Source: Burkholderiales bacterium JOSHI_001 (GTDB lineage: Bacteria > Pseudomonadota > Gammaproteobacteria > Burkholderiales > Burkholderiaceae_C). Taken from it: a stretch of 64,000 nt of DNA. The notes under the pieces were generated by a model. It was not told the DNA's origin, did no database searches, and worked only from the letters and a program-made list of their open reading frames with translations. Each line of letters opens with the position of its first letter. Position 1 is the stretch's first letter. The translations under genes were made by a program, and so were the position numbers. This document shows positions 36,711 through 45,775 of the stretch, in pieces. The stretch spans positions 3,124,090 through 3,188,089 of the forward strand of contig CM001438.1 in NCBI GenBank assembly GCA_000244995.1. Direction: 5' to 3'.

Positions 36711-37870
36711 GTGCCGTCGCGCAGCCGCAGGGCGGAACGGGCGGGCCACAATACCCCGCTGTGACCGCCCTGCCCCCAGCCACTGCAGCAGCCGCTGGCC
36801 ACACCCTGGTGGCCTTCAAGGGTGTGCAGAAAACCTACGACGGCGCCACGCTGGTGGTGAAGTCGCTGGACCTGGACGTCCGCCGCGGCGAGTTCCTCAC
36901 CCTGCTGGGCCCGTCGGGCTCGGGCAAGACCACCTGCCTGATGATGCTGGCGGGGTTTGAATCGCCCACCGCCGGCGAGATCCTGCTGAACGGCCAGCCG
37001 ATCACGCGCACGCCGCCGCACAAGCGCAACTTCGGCATGGTGTTCCAGAACTACGCGCTGTTCCCGCACATGACGGTGGCCGAGAACGTGGCCTATCCGC
37101 TGACGGTGCGCAAGGCGCCCAGGGACGAATTGGCGCGCAAGGTGGCCCAGGCCCTGGCCATGGTGCAGCTCAGCGGCAAGGACGCCCGCTACCCCGCCCA
37201 GTTGTCCGGCGGCCAGCAGCAGCGCGTGGCCCTGGCCCGCGCCCTGGTCTTCGAGCCCCAGCTGGTGCTGATGGACGAGCCCCTGGGCGCGCTGGACAAG
37301 CAACTGCGCGAGCACATGCAGATCGAGCTGAAGGAACTGCACCGCCAACTGGGCGTGACCTTCGTCTATGTCACCCACGACCAGGGTGAAGCCCTGACCA
37401 TGAGCGACCGTGTGGCGGTGTTCGACGATGGCGTCATCCAGCAGATCGCGCCGGTGGACCGCCTGTACGAAGCGCCGGCCAACCGCTTCGTGGCCGGCTT
37501 CGTGGGCGATGCCACGGTGCTGCAGGGCCAGTTCGCCAGCGGCTCCACGGGCCGGAGCGAATTGGTGCTGCCCGAAGGCCGCCTGGCCGGCGTGGACGTG
37601 AACGGCGCGCAGCCCGGCAGCGCGGTGCTGGCCAGCATCCGCCCCGAACGCATCGACGCCCACTTCAGCCAGCCGCCCATGCACGCCAACATGCTGGCGG
37701 GCACGGTGAACGACGTCATCTACTTCGGCGACCACCTGCGCCTGCGCTGTGCCCTGCCCGGCCAGGCCCCCGCGACGGTGAAGCTTCCCCTTTCCAGCGG
37801 CGCGCAGCCGCTGGCCGGACAGCCCGTGTGGCTGCACTTTCCCCAGGCGTTCCTGCGCATTTACGCCTGA
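36707..37870 (+). CDS. ABC transporter ATP-binding protein (polyamine/GABA, PotA-like)
   Basis: 387 residues from a GTG whose first bases overlap the gabT stop. Walker A is [16 protein letters not shown], the Q-loop lies in [15 protein letters not shown], the signature is [16 protein letters not shown], Walker B is [12 protein letters not shown] and the switch His is in VYVTHDQ. A C-terminal TOBE domain is present ([15 protein letters not shown]-like segment and [14 protein letters not shown]), as in PotA/spermidine-family ATPases. It powers the importer encoded by the next three genes. An alternative start at an internal GTG near 36760 would shorten the Ala/Pro-rich N-terminus. Confidence 0.93.
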   Translation: MSAVAQPQGGTGGPQYPAVTALPPATAAAAGHTLVAFKGVQKTYDGATLVVKSLDLDVRRGEFLTLLGPSGSGKTTCLMMLAGFESPTAGEILLNGQPITRTPPHKRNFGMVFQNYALFPHMTVAENVAYPLTVRKAPRDELARKVAQALAMVQLSGKDARYPAQLSGGQQQRVALARALVFEPQLVLMDEPLGALDKQLREHMQIELKELHRQLGVTFVYVTHDQGEALTMSDRVAVFDDGVIQQIAPVDRLYEAPANRFVAGFVGDATVLQGQFASGSTGRSELVLPEGRLAGVDVNGAQPGSAVLASIRPERIDAHFSQPPMHANMLAGTVNDVIYFGDHLRLRCALPGQAPATVKLPLSSGAQPLAGQPVWLHFPQAFLRIYA

Positions 37871-37927
37871 GCCCTTGTCCATCGCATTTCCCCTTCCAAG
37901 CCACGTTCCCCTGGAGAGAGAGGCCCC

Positions 37928-38956
37928 ATGAAGACCATCGCCCTTGCCGCCGTCGCCCTGTTCGCCCTGCCCGCGCTGGCGCAGAGCCAGCTCACCGTCG
38001 TCAACTTTGGCGGCGCCAACGCCAACGCGCAGAAGAAGGCCTACTACGAGCCCTTCGAGAAGGCCACCGGCACCAAGGTGGTCTCGGTGGAATACAACGG
38101 CGAACAGGCCAAGGTCAAGGCCATGGTCGAAGCCAAGAAGGTGAGCTGGGACGTGGTGGAGCTGGAAAGCCCCGACGTGGGCCGCGGCTGCGACGAGGGC
38201 CTGTTCGAGAAGCTGGACTACAGCAGAATAGGCAACAAGGCCGACTTCGCGCCCGCGGCAGCCGTCACCGACTGCGGCATCGGCATCTTCGTGTGGTCCA
38301 CCGTCATGGCCTACAACGCCGACAAGCTGAAGGACGCCCCCAAGACCTGGGCCGACTTCTGGGACGTGAAGAAGTTTCCCGGCAAACGCGCCATGCGCAA
38401 GGGTGCGCGCTACAACGTCGAATTCGCGCTGATGGCCGACGGCGTGAAGCCGGGCGACGTGTACAAGCTGCTGGCCACCAAGGAAGGTGCCGAACGCGCC
38501 TTCAAGAAGCTGACCGAGCTGAAGCCCAACATCCAGTGGTGGGAGGCCGGCGCCCAGCCGCCGCAGTTCCTGGTGGCCGGTGACGTGGTGATGGCCACCG
38601 CCTACAACGGCCGCATCGACGCCGCCGCGCGCGAAGGCAAGAACCTGAAGATCAACTGGGCCGGCCAGATCTTCGACCTGGAGTACTACGGCATCGTCAA
38701 GGGCTCGCCCAACCGCGACGCGGCCTACAAGTTCCTGGCCCAGTCGCTGGCGGCCGACCCGCAGGCGGAATACGCCAGGAACATCGCCTACGGCCCCACC
38801 AACACCAAGGCCCTGGCCAAGCTGGACGCCAAGACCCTGGGCAACCTGCCCACGGCCCAGGCCAACATGCAGGGCGCGCTGGAGTTCAACATCAAGTTCT
38901 GGGCCGACCAGGGTGAAGCGCTGGAAAAGCGCTTCGCCTCCTGGGCCACGCAGTAA
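37928..38956 (+). CDS. ABC transporter periplasmic substrate-binding protein (PotD-like)
   Basis: 342 residues, with GGAGAGA before the ATG. The signal peptide is MKTIALAAVALFALPALAQ. The mature chain begins QLTVVNFGGANANAQKKAYY and has ATGTKVVSVEYNGEQAKVKA, the family-13-type solute-binding pattern shared by spermidine/putrescine and related receptors. WDVKKFPGKRAMRKG and VKGSPNRDAAYKFLAQSL are also typical. Encoded between a PotA-like ATPase and two permeases in a gabT-gabD operon, so GABA, putrescine or a related amine is the likely ligand. Confidence 0.92.
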   Translation: MKTIALAAVALFALPALAQSQLTVVNFGGANANAQKKAYYEPFEKATGTKVVSVEYNGEQAKVKAMVEAKKVSWDVVELESPDVGRGCDEGLFEKLDYSRIGNKADFAPAAAVTDCGIGIFVWSTVMAYNADKLKDAPKTWADFWDVKKFPGKRAMRKGARYNVEFALMADGVKPGDVYKLLATKEGAERAFKKLTELKPNIQWWEAGAQPPQFLVAGDVVMATAYNGRIDAAAREGKNLKINWAGQIFDLEYYGIVKGSPNRDAAYKFLAQSLAADPQAEYARNIAYGPTNTKALAKLDAKTLGNLPTAQANMQGALEFNIKFWADQGEALEKRFASWATQ

Positions 38957-38974
38957 GGCGCCTCGCTGCACGGC

Positions 38975-40237
38975 ATGAGCGGCACCGCCACGCTGCCAAC
39001 GATCGGCTCGCCGGAACTGGCACGCACCCTGGCGCGTGTGCAGGCCCGGCGCCGCTGGTCGGCCGTGGCGCTGACGCTGCCGCTGCTGCTGTTCCTGCTG
39101 GCCACCCTGCTGGTGCCCATCGCGCTGCTGCTCAAGCGTGCGGTGGAAAACCCCGAGGTGGCCAACACCCTGCCGCTGGCCAGCCAGGCCCTGGCCGGCT
39201 GGGACCACCGGGGGCAGCCGCCCGATGCCGCTTTCGCCGCCATTGCCAAGGACTTGGGGCGCCTGGACGAAGGCGCGCAGGCCGGCGCCCTGGCCCGGCG
39301 CCTGAACGCCGAGGTGCCCGGCGGGCGTTCGCTGGTGATGGGCAGCTACCGCGCCATCCAGGGCGACTGGAAGAACCAGCCACCGGCCAACGACGCCCAG
39401 GCGCGTGAACGCCTGCTGGCGCTGGACGAACGCTGGGGCGACCTGACCTACTGGCACGCGATTGCCAAGAACGCCCAGCGCTGGACCCCCGACTACCTGC
39501 TGACCAGCGTGGACCTGAAGCGCGGCGTGGCCGGCGGCATCGAACAGGTGGAACCCGACCAGCGCGTCTTCGGCGGCATCCTGCTGCGCACCTTCGCCAT
39601 CAGCGCCCAGGTCACCGTGCTGTGCCTGCTGCTGGCCTACCCGCTGGCCTGGTGGCTGTCCACCCTGCCGGCGCGAAAGGCCAATGTGCTGATGATCCTG
39701 GTGCTGGTGCCTTTCTGGACGTCCATCCTGGTGCGGGTGGCGGCCTGGATCGTGCTGCTGCAGCGCGAGGGCCTGGTGAACAAGGCGCTGCTGTCGCTGC
39801 ACCTGGTGTCGCAGCCGCTGGAGTTGCTGTTCAACCGCGTGGGTGTGGTCATCGCCATGACGCACATCCTGCTGCCCTTCATGATCCTGCCGCTGTACAG
39901 CGTGATGAAGGCCGTGCCGCCCAGTTACCTGCGCGCCGCGGTGTCGCTGGGCAGCGCGCCGCTGGCGGCCTTCTTCCGCGTGGTGGTGCCACAAACCTAT
40001 GCCGGCATCGGCGCCGGGGCGCTGCTGGTGTTCATCCTGAGCATCGGCTACTACGTCACCCCGGCGCTGCTGGGCGGGCCCAACGACCAGATGATCAGCT
40101 ACTACATCGCCCAGTACACCAACGTGAATGTGAACTGGGGCATGGCCTGCGCCCTGGGCGCGGTGCTGCTGGCGGCCACGCTGGTGCTGTACGGGCTGTA
40201 CCGCAAGCTGGCGAAGGCCGAACTCAGCCTGGGCTGA
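38975..40237 (+). CDS. ABC transporter permease (PotB-like) with large periplasmic insert
   Basis: 420 residues. One membrane segment near the N-terminus (LPLLLFLLATLLVPIALLLK) is followed by an extracytoplasmic domain of about 150 residues (from about residue 60 to 205). The permease core then follows, with further helices such as VTVLCLLLAYPLAWWLSTLP and VGVVIAMTHILLPFMILPLY. The EAA-like coupling loop is around YLRAAVSLGSAPLAAFFRVV. The insert is longer than in E. coli PotB. The gene starts 18 bases after the binding-protein gene and is followed 5 bases later by the second permease. Confidence 0.92.
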   Translation: MSGTATLPTIGSPELARTLARVQARRRWSAVALTLPLLLFLLATLLVPIALLLKRAVENPEVANTLPLASQALAGWDHRGQPPDAAFAAIAKDLGRLDEGAQAGALARRLNAEVPGGRSLVMGSYRAIQGDWKNQPPANDAQARERLLALDERWGDLTYWHAIAKNAQRWTPDYLLTSVDLKRGVAGGIEQVEPDQRVFGGILLRTFAISAQVTVLCLLLAYPLAWWLSTLPARKANVLMILVLVPFWTSILVRVAAWIVLLQREGLVNKALLSLHLVSQPLELLFNRVGVVIAMTHILLPFMILPLYSVMKAVPPSYLRAAVSLGSAPLAAFFRVVVPQTYAGIGAGALLVFILSIGYYVTPALLGGPNDQMISYYIAQYTNVNVNWGMACALGAVLLAATLVLYGLYRKLAKAELSLG

Positions 40238-40242
40238 AGCAC

Positions 40243-41061
40243 ATGCCCCACCTGCCCGCCTTTCCCGCCTATTACACGCCGCTGGACAAAGCCGGCTGGA
40301 TCGCCCTGCGCGTCTTCGGCGTGACGCTGCTGGCCTTCCTGCTGCTGCCCATCCTGGTGATCGTGCCGCTGTCGTTCTCGGCCAGTTCCTTCCTGTCCTA
40401 CCCCATGCCGGGCTGGTCGCTGCAGTGGTACGACAACCTGTTCACGTCTGCCGAATGGGGCCGCGCGGCGAAGAACAGCTTCATCGTCGCGCCGGCGGCC
40501 ACGCTCATCGCCACCGTGCTGGGCACGCTGACGGCCGTGGGCCTGGCGCGGGTGGACTTCCCCGGCAAGGGCCTGCTGATGGCCGTGCTGATCGCCCCCA
40601 TGGTGGTGCCCATCGTGGTGGTGGGCGTGGCCACCTACCTGTTCTTCGCGCCGCTGGGCTTGAGCGACAGCTACACCGGGCTGATCCTGGTGCATGCGGC
40701 GCTGGGCGCACCCTTCGTCGTCACCACCGTGCTGGCCACGCTGGCGGGCTTCAACCACAACCTGGTGCGCGCGTCGCTCAGCCTGGGCGCCGGGCCGCTG
40801 ACCACCTTCTTCCGTGTCACCCTGCCGGTGATTGCCCCAGGCGTGATCTCGGGTGCGCTGTTCGCGTTTGCCACCAGTTTCGACGAGGTGGTGGTCACGC
40901 TCTTCCTGGCCGGCCCGGACCAGGTGACGCTGCCGCGACAGATGTTCACCGGCATCCGCGAGAACATCAATCCCACCATCGCCGCCGTGGCCACACTGCT
41001 GACGATCTTCACCACCGCGCTGATGCTGGCGCTGGAGTGGCTGCGCGGCCGGCGCCGCTAG
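40243..41061 (+). CDS. ABC transporter permease (PotC-like)
   Basis: 272 residues from the ATG at 40243. Six membrane helices, the first being VFGVTLLAFLLLPILVIVPL; a periplasmic SASSFLSYPMPGWSLQWYDN motif typical of PotC; and the EAA coupling loop NLVRASLSLGAGPLTTFFRV. It forms the transmembrane channel with the preceding permease. It starts 5 bases after the previous stop and ends 26 bases before the dehydrogenase gene. Confidence 0.93.
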   Translation: MPHLPAFPAYYTPLDKAGWIALRVFGVTLLAFLLLPILVIVPLSFSASSFLSYPMPGWSLQWYDNLFTSAEWGRAAKNSFIVAPAATLIATVLGTLTAVGLARVDFPGKGLLMAVLIAPMVVPIVVVGVATYLFFAPLGLSDSYTGLILVHAALGAPFVVTTVLATLAGFNHNLVRASLSLGAGPLTTFFRVTLPVIAPGVISGALFAFATSFDEVVVTLFLAGPDQVTLPRQMFTGIRENINPTIAAVATLLTIFTTALMLALEWLRGRRR

Positions 41062-41087
41062 ACCATCTCGCAAGGAAACCCCTGACC

Positions 41088-42566
41088 ATGGACATGAAGA
41101 CCTCCCCGCTCGCGACCCTGGCCGACGCCAGCCTGCTGAAGACCGACGCCCTGATCAACGGCGAATGGGTGAAAGGCAGTTCGCGCTTCGACGTGACCGA
41201 CCCCGCCACCGGGCAGACACTGACCCATGTGGCCAACCTGGGCGCGGCCGAGACCGCACAGGCCATCGCCGCGGCCAATGCCGCCTGGCCGGCCTGGCGT
41301 GCCAAGACCGCCAAGGAACGCCACGCCATCCTGATGAAGTGGTTCGCGCTGCTGAACCAGCACGCCGACGACCTGGCCCGCATCATGACGGCCGAACAAG
41401 GCAAGCCCCTGGCCGAAGCCCGCGGCGAAGTCATCTACGGCGCCAGCTTCATCGAGTGGTTTGCCGAAGAGGGCAAGCGCGTGTATGGCGAAACCATCCC
41501 CAGCACCGACGCCACCAAGCGCTACCTCATCCTGAAGCAGCCCATCGGCGTGTGCGCGGCCATCACGCCCTGGAACTTCCCGATCGCGATGATCACCCGC
41601 AAGGTGGCGCCGGCCCTGGCCGCGGGCTGCCCGGTCATCATCAAGCCGGCCGAGGCCACGCCGCTGTCGGCGCTGGCTGCGGCCGAACTGGCACAGCGCG
41701 CCGGCATGCCGGCGGGGGTGCTGAACATCGTCACGGCGGATGCCGACCAGTCCATCGCCGTGGGCAAGGCCCTGTGCGCGTCCGACGTGGTGCGCCACCT
41801 GTCCTTCACCGGGTCCACCGAAGTCGGCCGCATCCTGATGGCGCAGAGCGCGCCCACGGTGAAGAAGATCTCGCTGGAACTGGGCGGCAATGCGCCCTTC
41901 ATTGTCTTCGACGACGCCGACATCGACTCGGCCGTGGAAGGCGCCATGGTCAGCAAGTACCGCAATGCCGGCCAGACCTGCGTGTGCGCCAACCGCCTCT
42001 ATGTGCAGGACAGCGTGTACGACGCCTTCATCAGCAAGCTGGCGGAAAAGGCCAAAGGCTTGAAGGTGGGCAATGGCTTCGAGGCCGGCGTGACCACCGG
42101 CCCGCTGATCGACGACCAGGCCATCGCCAAGGTGGAGGCCCATGTGGCCGACGCGCTGGCCAAGGGCGCCAAGGTGGTGGTGGGGGGCTCGCGCATCGGT
42201 GAACGCTTCTACACCCCCACGGTGCTGTCCGAGGTGACGCCCGACATGCTGTGCAGCCGCGAAGAAACCTTCGGCCCGGTGGCGCCGGTGTTCCGCTTCA
42301 AGACCGAGGCCGAGGCCATAGCCCTGGCCAACGCCACGGAGTTTGGTCTCGCCAGCTACTTCTACAGCCGCGACATCGGCCGTATCTTCCGCGTGGGCGA
42401 AGCGCTGGAGTACGGCATGGTGGGCATCAACACCGGGCTGATCAGCGTGGCCGAGGTGCCCTTCGGCGGCGTGAAGCAAAGCGGGCTGGGTCGCGAAGGT
42501 TCGCACCAGGGCATCGACGACTACGTGGAGACCAAGTACCTGTGCCTGGGTGACCTGCACAAGTAG
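41088..42566 (+). CDS. gabD: NAD(P)-dependent succinate-semialdehyde dehydrogenase
   Basis: 492 residues from the ATG at 41088, preceded by AAGGAAA. Aldehyde dehydrogenase landmarks: ITPWNFPIAMITRKVAPALA, the nucleotide-binding FTGSTEVGRIL, general-base E264 in SLELGGNAPFIVFDDADIDS and nucleophile C298 in KYRNAGQTCVCANRLYVQ. EVPFGGVKQSGLGREGSHQG lies at the C-terminus. The CxC arrangement and the last motif fit the GabD subgroup. It oxidises succinate semialdehyde to succinate, completing GABA breakdown begun by the first gene of this operon. Confidence 0.93.
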   Translation: MDMKTSPLATLADASLLKTDALINGEWVKGSSRFDVTDPATGQTLTHVANLGAAETAQAIAAANAAWPAWRAKTAKERHAILMKWFALLNQHADDLARIMTAEQGKPLAEARGEVIYGASFIEWFAEEGKRVYGETIPSTDATKRYLILKQPIGVCAAITPWNFPIAMITRKVAPALAAGCPVIIKPAEATPLSALAAAELAQRAGMPAGVLNIVTADADQSIAVGKALCASDVVRHLSFTGSTEVGRILMAQSAPTVKKISLELGGNAPFIVFDDADIDSAVEGAMVSKYRNAGQTCVCANRLYVQDSVYDAFISKLAEKAKGLKVGNGFEAGVTTGPLIDDQAIAKVEAHVADALAKGAKVVVGGSRIGERFYTPTVLSEVTPDMLCSREETFGPVAPVFRFKTEAEAIALANATEFGLASYFYSRDIGRIFRVGEALEYGMVGINTGLISVAEVPFGGVKQSGLGREGSHQGIDDYVETKYLCLGDLHK

Positions 42567-42691
42567 CCGCGCCAATCTGGCAAGGGACCAGCTGTGGATC
42601 GGGCCTGAACGACCTGCTGGCCCACTTCGGCGCCGCCGCGCAGGCCATCGGCATGCAACTTCGGTGTCACCACCGGGCGACCATTCGGCGC
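42567..42691. other. Gene-free spacer between gabD and the tRNA terminator
   Basis: About 125 bases without a supported gene, promoter or clear hairpin for the plus-strand operon. I see nothing further in it. Confidence 0.5.
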
Positions 42692-42714
42692 AAAAAAAGG
42701 CCCTCTGGGGGCCT
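42692..42714 (-). terminator. Intrinsic terminator of the tRNA-Gly gene
   Basis: On the minus strand AGGCCC (42714 to 42709) pairs with GGGCCT (42703 to 42698) over a five-base loop and is followed by a run of seven T. It lies 15 bases beyond the 3' end of the tRNA. Confidence 0.88.
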
Positions 42715-42729
42715 GGGAGCAGAAAGCGC

Positions 42730-42803
42730 TGGAGCGGGTGAAGGGAATCGAACCCTCGTATGAAGCTTGGGAAGCTGCCGTTCTACCATTGAACTACACC
42801 CGC
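42730..42803 (-). tRNA. tRNA-Gly with anticodon CCC
   Basis: Seventy-four bases on the minus strand, including an encoded CCA. The acceptor stem GCGGGTG pairs with CACCCGC; the discriminator is U before CCA. The D-arm holds TAGTTCAATGGTAGA, the anticodon loop is TTCCCAA (anticodon CCC, reading GGG), and the T-arm is GAGGGTTCGATTCCCTT. The layout matches E. coli glyU closely. The anticodon stem GCAGC/GCTTC has one mismatch at the second pair (C28 opposite U42). The gene is single, with its own terminator. Confidence 0.95.
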
Positions 42804-42931
42804 GCAGGGCCCGCATTCTAGCGTGGCGTGCTGCCTGGCACCCGGGCGGGGCAGCGGCCGTTTCAAGCCGGCGCCAACTTGGCCGATAAGTCCCGTAGAG
42901 GTGGCACACGCCGCCCACCCCGCCGACCGCC

Positions 42932-43777
42932 ATGAATCCACGCTTGAACCGTCGCCAATGCCTGGCCCTGGCAATGGCCATGCCTTCGGGCGCCCGCAGC
43001 CAGACCCGCGCCGCCTGGAGCCTGGCCGTGGTGCCGCAGTTTTCATCGCTGGATATCCACCGCGACTGGGTTCCCCTGCTGGAGCGTTTGGAGCACGACA
43101 GCGGCATCCGGCTGGAGTTGAAGTCCGCCGCCACCATCCCGAAGTTCGAGGCCGAGGTGCTGGCCGGCCAGGCCGACTTTGCCTACCTGAACCCCTACCA
43201 CCAGGTCATGGCCCACCGCGCCCAAGGCTACCTGCCCATGGTGCGGGACAGCCAGCCGCTGTCGGGCATCCTGGTGGTGCGCAAGGACGACCCCATCCGC
43301 AGCGTGCAGGAACTGCAAGGCCGTGAAGTCGGCTTCCCGGCGCCCAACGCCTTTGGTGCGTCGCTGTGGATGCGGGCCTTGCTGGCCGAGCGCGAAAAGG
43401 TGCAGATTCGCCCGCTCTACCTGCAGACCCACAGCAATGTGTACCGCCAGGTCGTGCGCGGCAAAACGGTGGCCGGCGGCGGCATTGCCCACACTTTGGA
43501 GCAGGAGCGCGACGAAGTGCGTGCCGAACTGCGGGTGCTGATGGAAACCCCCGGCGCCGCGCCACACCCCTTGAGCGCCCACCCTCGCGTGCCGGCCGAG
43601 GTTCGCCAGGCCGTCACACAGACCCTGCTGCGCCTGGCGGCCTCGCCCGCCACCCAGCCGCTGCTGAAGGCGGTGCATCTGCCAGCCCTGATGTTGGCCG
43701 ACCAGGCCCGGGACTACGCGCCGCTGGAACGCTTCCGACTGGAACGCTACGTGGTCCTGCCCACCCCGGGCGCCTGA
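42932..43777 (+). CDS. PhnD-like periplasmic phosphate/phosphonate-type binding protein (sensor partner)
   Basis: 281 residues. A short exported N-terminus (MNPRLNRRQCLALAMAMPSG) precedes a type II binding-protein fold: VVPQFSSLDIHRDWVPLLER, AATIPKFEAEVLAGQADFAY then LNPYHQVMAHRAQGY, and GREVGFPAPNAFGASLWMRA. This is the PhnD/phosphate-phosphite-phosphonate family. No transporter genes are nearby. The stop is followed after one base by the start of a histidine kinase, so it probably acts as a periplasmic ligand sensor for that kinase and not as an importer component. The ligand is unknown. Confidence 0.87.
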   Translation: MNPRLNRRQCLALAMAMPSGARSQTRAAWSLAVVPQFSSLDIHRDWVPLLERLEHDSGIRLELKSAATIPKFEAEVLAGQADFAYLNPYHQVMAHRAQGYLPMVRDSQPLSGILVVRKDDPIRSVQELQGREVGFPAPNAFGASLWMRALLAEREKVQIRPLYLQTHSNVYRQVVRGKTVAGGGIAHTLEQERDEVRAELRVLMETPGAAPHPLSAHPRVPAEVRQAVTQTLLRLAASPATQPLLKAVHLPALMLADQARDYAPLERFRLERYVVLPTPGA

Positions 43778-43778
43778 C

Positions 43779-45695
43779 ATGACCGAAGACCGCGGCGCGC
43801 CCGGTGCGCCCAAGGCCTGGTTCCCGCTGCGCCTGGGTGGGCTGCGCGCGCAGCTCACGTTGTTCACCGTGGGGGCCATGCTGGCGTCGCTGTCGCTGCT
43901 GGCCGCCTACACGCTGCACGAGCAGACCCGCCTGGCCCGCACCGGCCTGGAGCAGCAGGCCGCGGCAGTGGCCCGCAGCATTGCGCTGGGCAGCGAAAGC
44001 CCGCTGCTGGACGAGCGCCTGGACACGGTGGAAGAGCTCACGCTGCGCGCGGCCGACTTTCCCGGTGTGAACGAGGTGTGGGTGATGGATGCCCATGGCA
44101 GCACCCTGACCCATGTGAAGCGCCAGCCGGGTGGCGGCGCCCTGAGCACGCCCTACGGCAAGCTGCACCAGCGCCTGCCGCGGCCCGCGCTGGCCCAGCC
44201 GCTGATCGAAACGGGCGAGCAATGGCTCGTGGCCTGGCACCCGGTGCAGGCCGGGCGCCTGCTGGGCTGGGTGCGTGTGGACCACAGCACCACCACGCTG
44301 CAGGACATTCGCCGCCGCATCCTGGCCAGCACCGTGGCCGCCTGCGCCCTGGCCCTGCTGGGCAGCCTGCTGATGCTGCGCGCGTTGTTGCGGCGGCCCA
44401 TGGACGCCCTGGACCGGGCCCGGCATTTCGCCACCCGGCTGGAGCAGGACGCGGGCGAGCAATTGCCCGACCCCGGCGGTGCGCGCGAGACCTCGCAGCT
44501 GGTGCTGGCGCTCAACCGCCTGTCGTCCCAGCTGCAGCGCCAGCACCAGGACATCACCGAAGCCTTCGCCCGCCTGCAGCGCCAGGAATCGCAGCTGGCC
44601 GACCGCAACGAACAGCTGGCGAACATCTTCGCGCTCAGCCCCGACGGCCTGGTGTCCATGGACAGCGAAGGCCAGATCCGCTTCGCCAACCCGGCCTTTG
44701 CCCGCCTGCTGGGCCTGGAAGCCCCCGCTCTGCTGGGTCGCAGCGAAGCCTGGCTGGACGCGCAGTTGCGCGCGGCCAGCGAGCAGGCCGAGCAGCTACC
44801 GCCGCTGGCCCAGGTGTTGGACGCGGGCAGCACCGGGCGCCACAGCCTGGTGCTGGCACGGCCCCGCTCGCTGCAGCTGCGGCTGGTGGGCGTGCGCGGC
44901 CACAGCGCGGCGGCCAGCCGCCTGCTGCTGGCCCGCGACATGACCCACGACGCCGAAGTGGACCGCCTGAAAAGCGAGTTCATCGCCACCGCGGCCCACG
45001 AGCTGCGAACCCCCATGACCAGCATCCACGGGTTCACCGAGCTGTTGATGGACCCGCGCTTTCCGCCCGGCAAGCAGGCCCAGGTGCTGGCCAAGGTGCA
45101 CCGGCACAGCAGCGCCATGATCGAGATCGTGAACGACCTGCTCGACCTGTCGCGACTGGAAGCGCGAGGCGGCAGCGACTTCGAGCCCAGCACCGTGGAC
45201 CTGGCCGACCTGGTGCGTGAAACCATCGGCGACCTGGCCCTGCCCGCCGAGCGTGCGGCACCGCAATGGCAGGCACCGGCCGTGGCGCTGCAGGTGCGCG
45301 CCGACCGGCGCCGGCTGGCCCAGGTGCTGCGCAACCTGCTGAGCAATGCCTACAAGTATTCGCCCGCCGGGGGCGCCGTGCAGGTGCGCCTGGGCCAGCA
45401 GGACGGCGAGGTGGCGCTGGCGGTGTGCGACCAGGGCATGGGCATGAGCCCGGACCAGGTGGCGCGGGTGTGCGAGCGCTTCTACCGCGCCGACACCAGC
45501 GGCAACATCGCCGGCACCGGCTTGGGCATGAGCATCGTGAAGGAAATCGTGCAGTTGCACGGTGGCCGGCTGCTGATCGACAGCGCCCCGGGCCGGGGCA
45601 CCACGGTGAGTGTGCGGCTGCCCCTGCTCGCGGCCCCTGGGCCCCAGGCCAACGCGCCGCTGCCACGGCCTGCAGCCCAAGCCCTGGCCGCCTGA
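43779..45695 (+). CDS. Membrane sensor histidine kinase with PAS domain
   Basis: 638 residues. First membrane helix about 26-47 (LTLFTVGAMLASLSLLAAYT), a periplasmic sensing stretch to about 180, and a second helix STVAACALALLGSLLMLRAL. Then a HAMP-like segment, coiled coil, a PAS domain (NIFALSPDGLVSMDSEGQIR) and HisKA with H407 in TAAHELRTPMTSIHGF. The ATPase has N-box NLLSNAYKYSPAGG and GTGLGMSIVKEIV. All catalytic elements look intact. It is coupled by a single base to the PhnD-like gene. No response-regulator gene is adjacent, so its partner lies elsewhere. Confidence 0.92.
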   Translation: MTEDRGAPGAPKAWFPLRLGGLRAQLTLFTVGAMLASLSLLAAYTLHEQTRLARTGLEQQAAAVARSIALGSESPLLDERLDTVEELTLRAADFPGVNEVWVMDAHGSTLTHVKRQPGGGALSTPYGKLHQRLPRPALAQPLIETGEQWLVAWHPVQAGRLLGWVRVDHSTTTLQDIRRRILASTVAACALALLGSLLMLRALLRRPMDALDRARHFATRLEQDAGEQLPDPGGARETSQLVLALNRLSSQLQRQHQDITEAFARLQRQESQLADRNEQLANIFALSPDGLVSMDSEGQIRFANPAFARLLGLEAPALLGRSEAWLDAQLRAASEQAEQLPPLAQVLDAGSTGRHSLVLARPRSLQLRLVGVRGHSAAASRLLLARDMTHDAEVDRLKSEFIATAAHELRTPMTSIHGFTELLMDPRFPPGKQAQVLAKVHRHSSAMIEIVNDLLDLSRLEARGGSDFEPSTVDLADLVRETIGDLALPAERAAPQWQAPAVALQVRADRRRLAQVLRNLLSNAYKYSPAGGAVQVRLGQQDGEVALAVCDQGMGMSPDQVARVCERFYRADTSGNIAGTGLGMSIVKEIVQLHGGRLLIDSAPGRGTTVSVRLPLLAAPGPQANAPLPRPAAQALAA

Positions 45696-45775
45696 CACCC
45701 TGCCTTTCGCACGCAAAATGGCAGCCTGGCGCCGGTGCGGCGCCCTAGCCTGGCCTGCCCCTGCGCCCTTCCGAC

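Noticed and set aside
36323-39994. A minus-strand open frame of about 1223 codons opposite gabT and the ABC transporter genes
   Set aside because: It crosses several well-supported plus-strand genes and their gaps, has a His/Gln/Gly-rich low-information translation and matches no family.
42667-43137. Minus-strand open frame spanning the tRNA-Gly gene
   Set aside because: It reads through a clear tRNA and its terminator and has no coding character.
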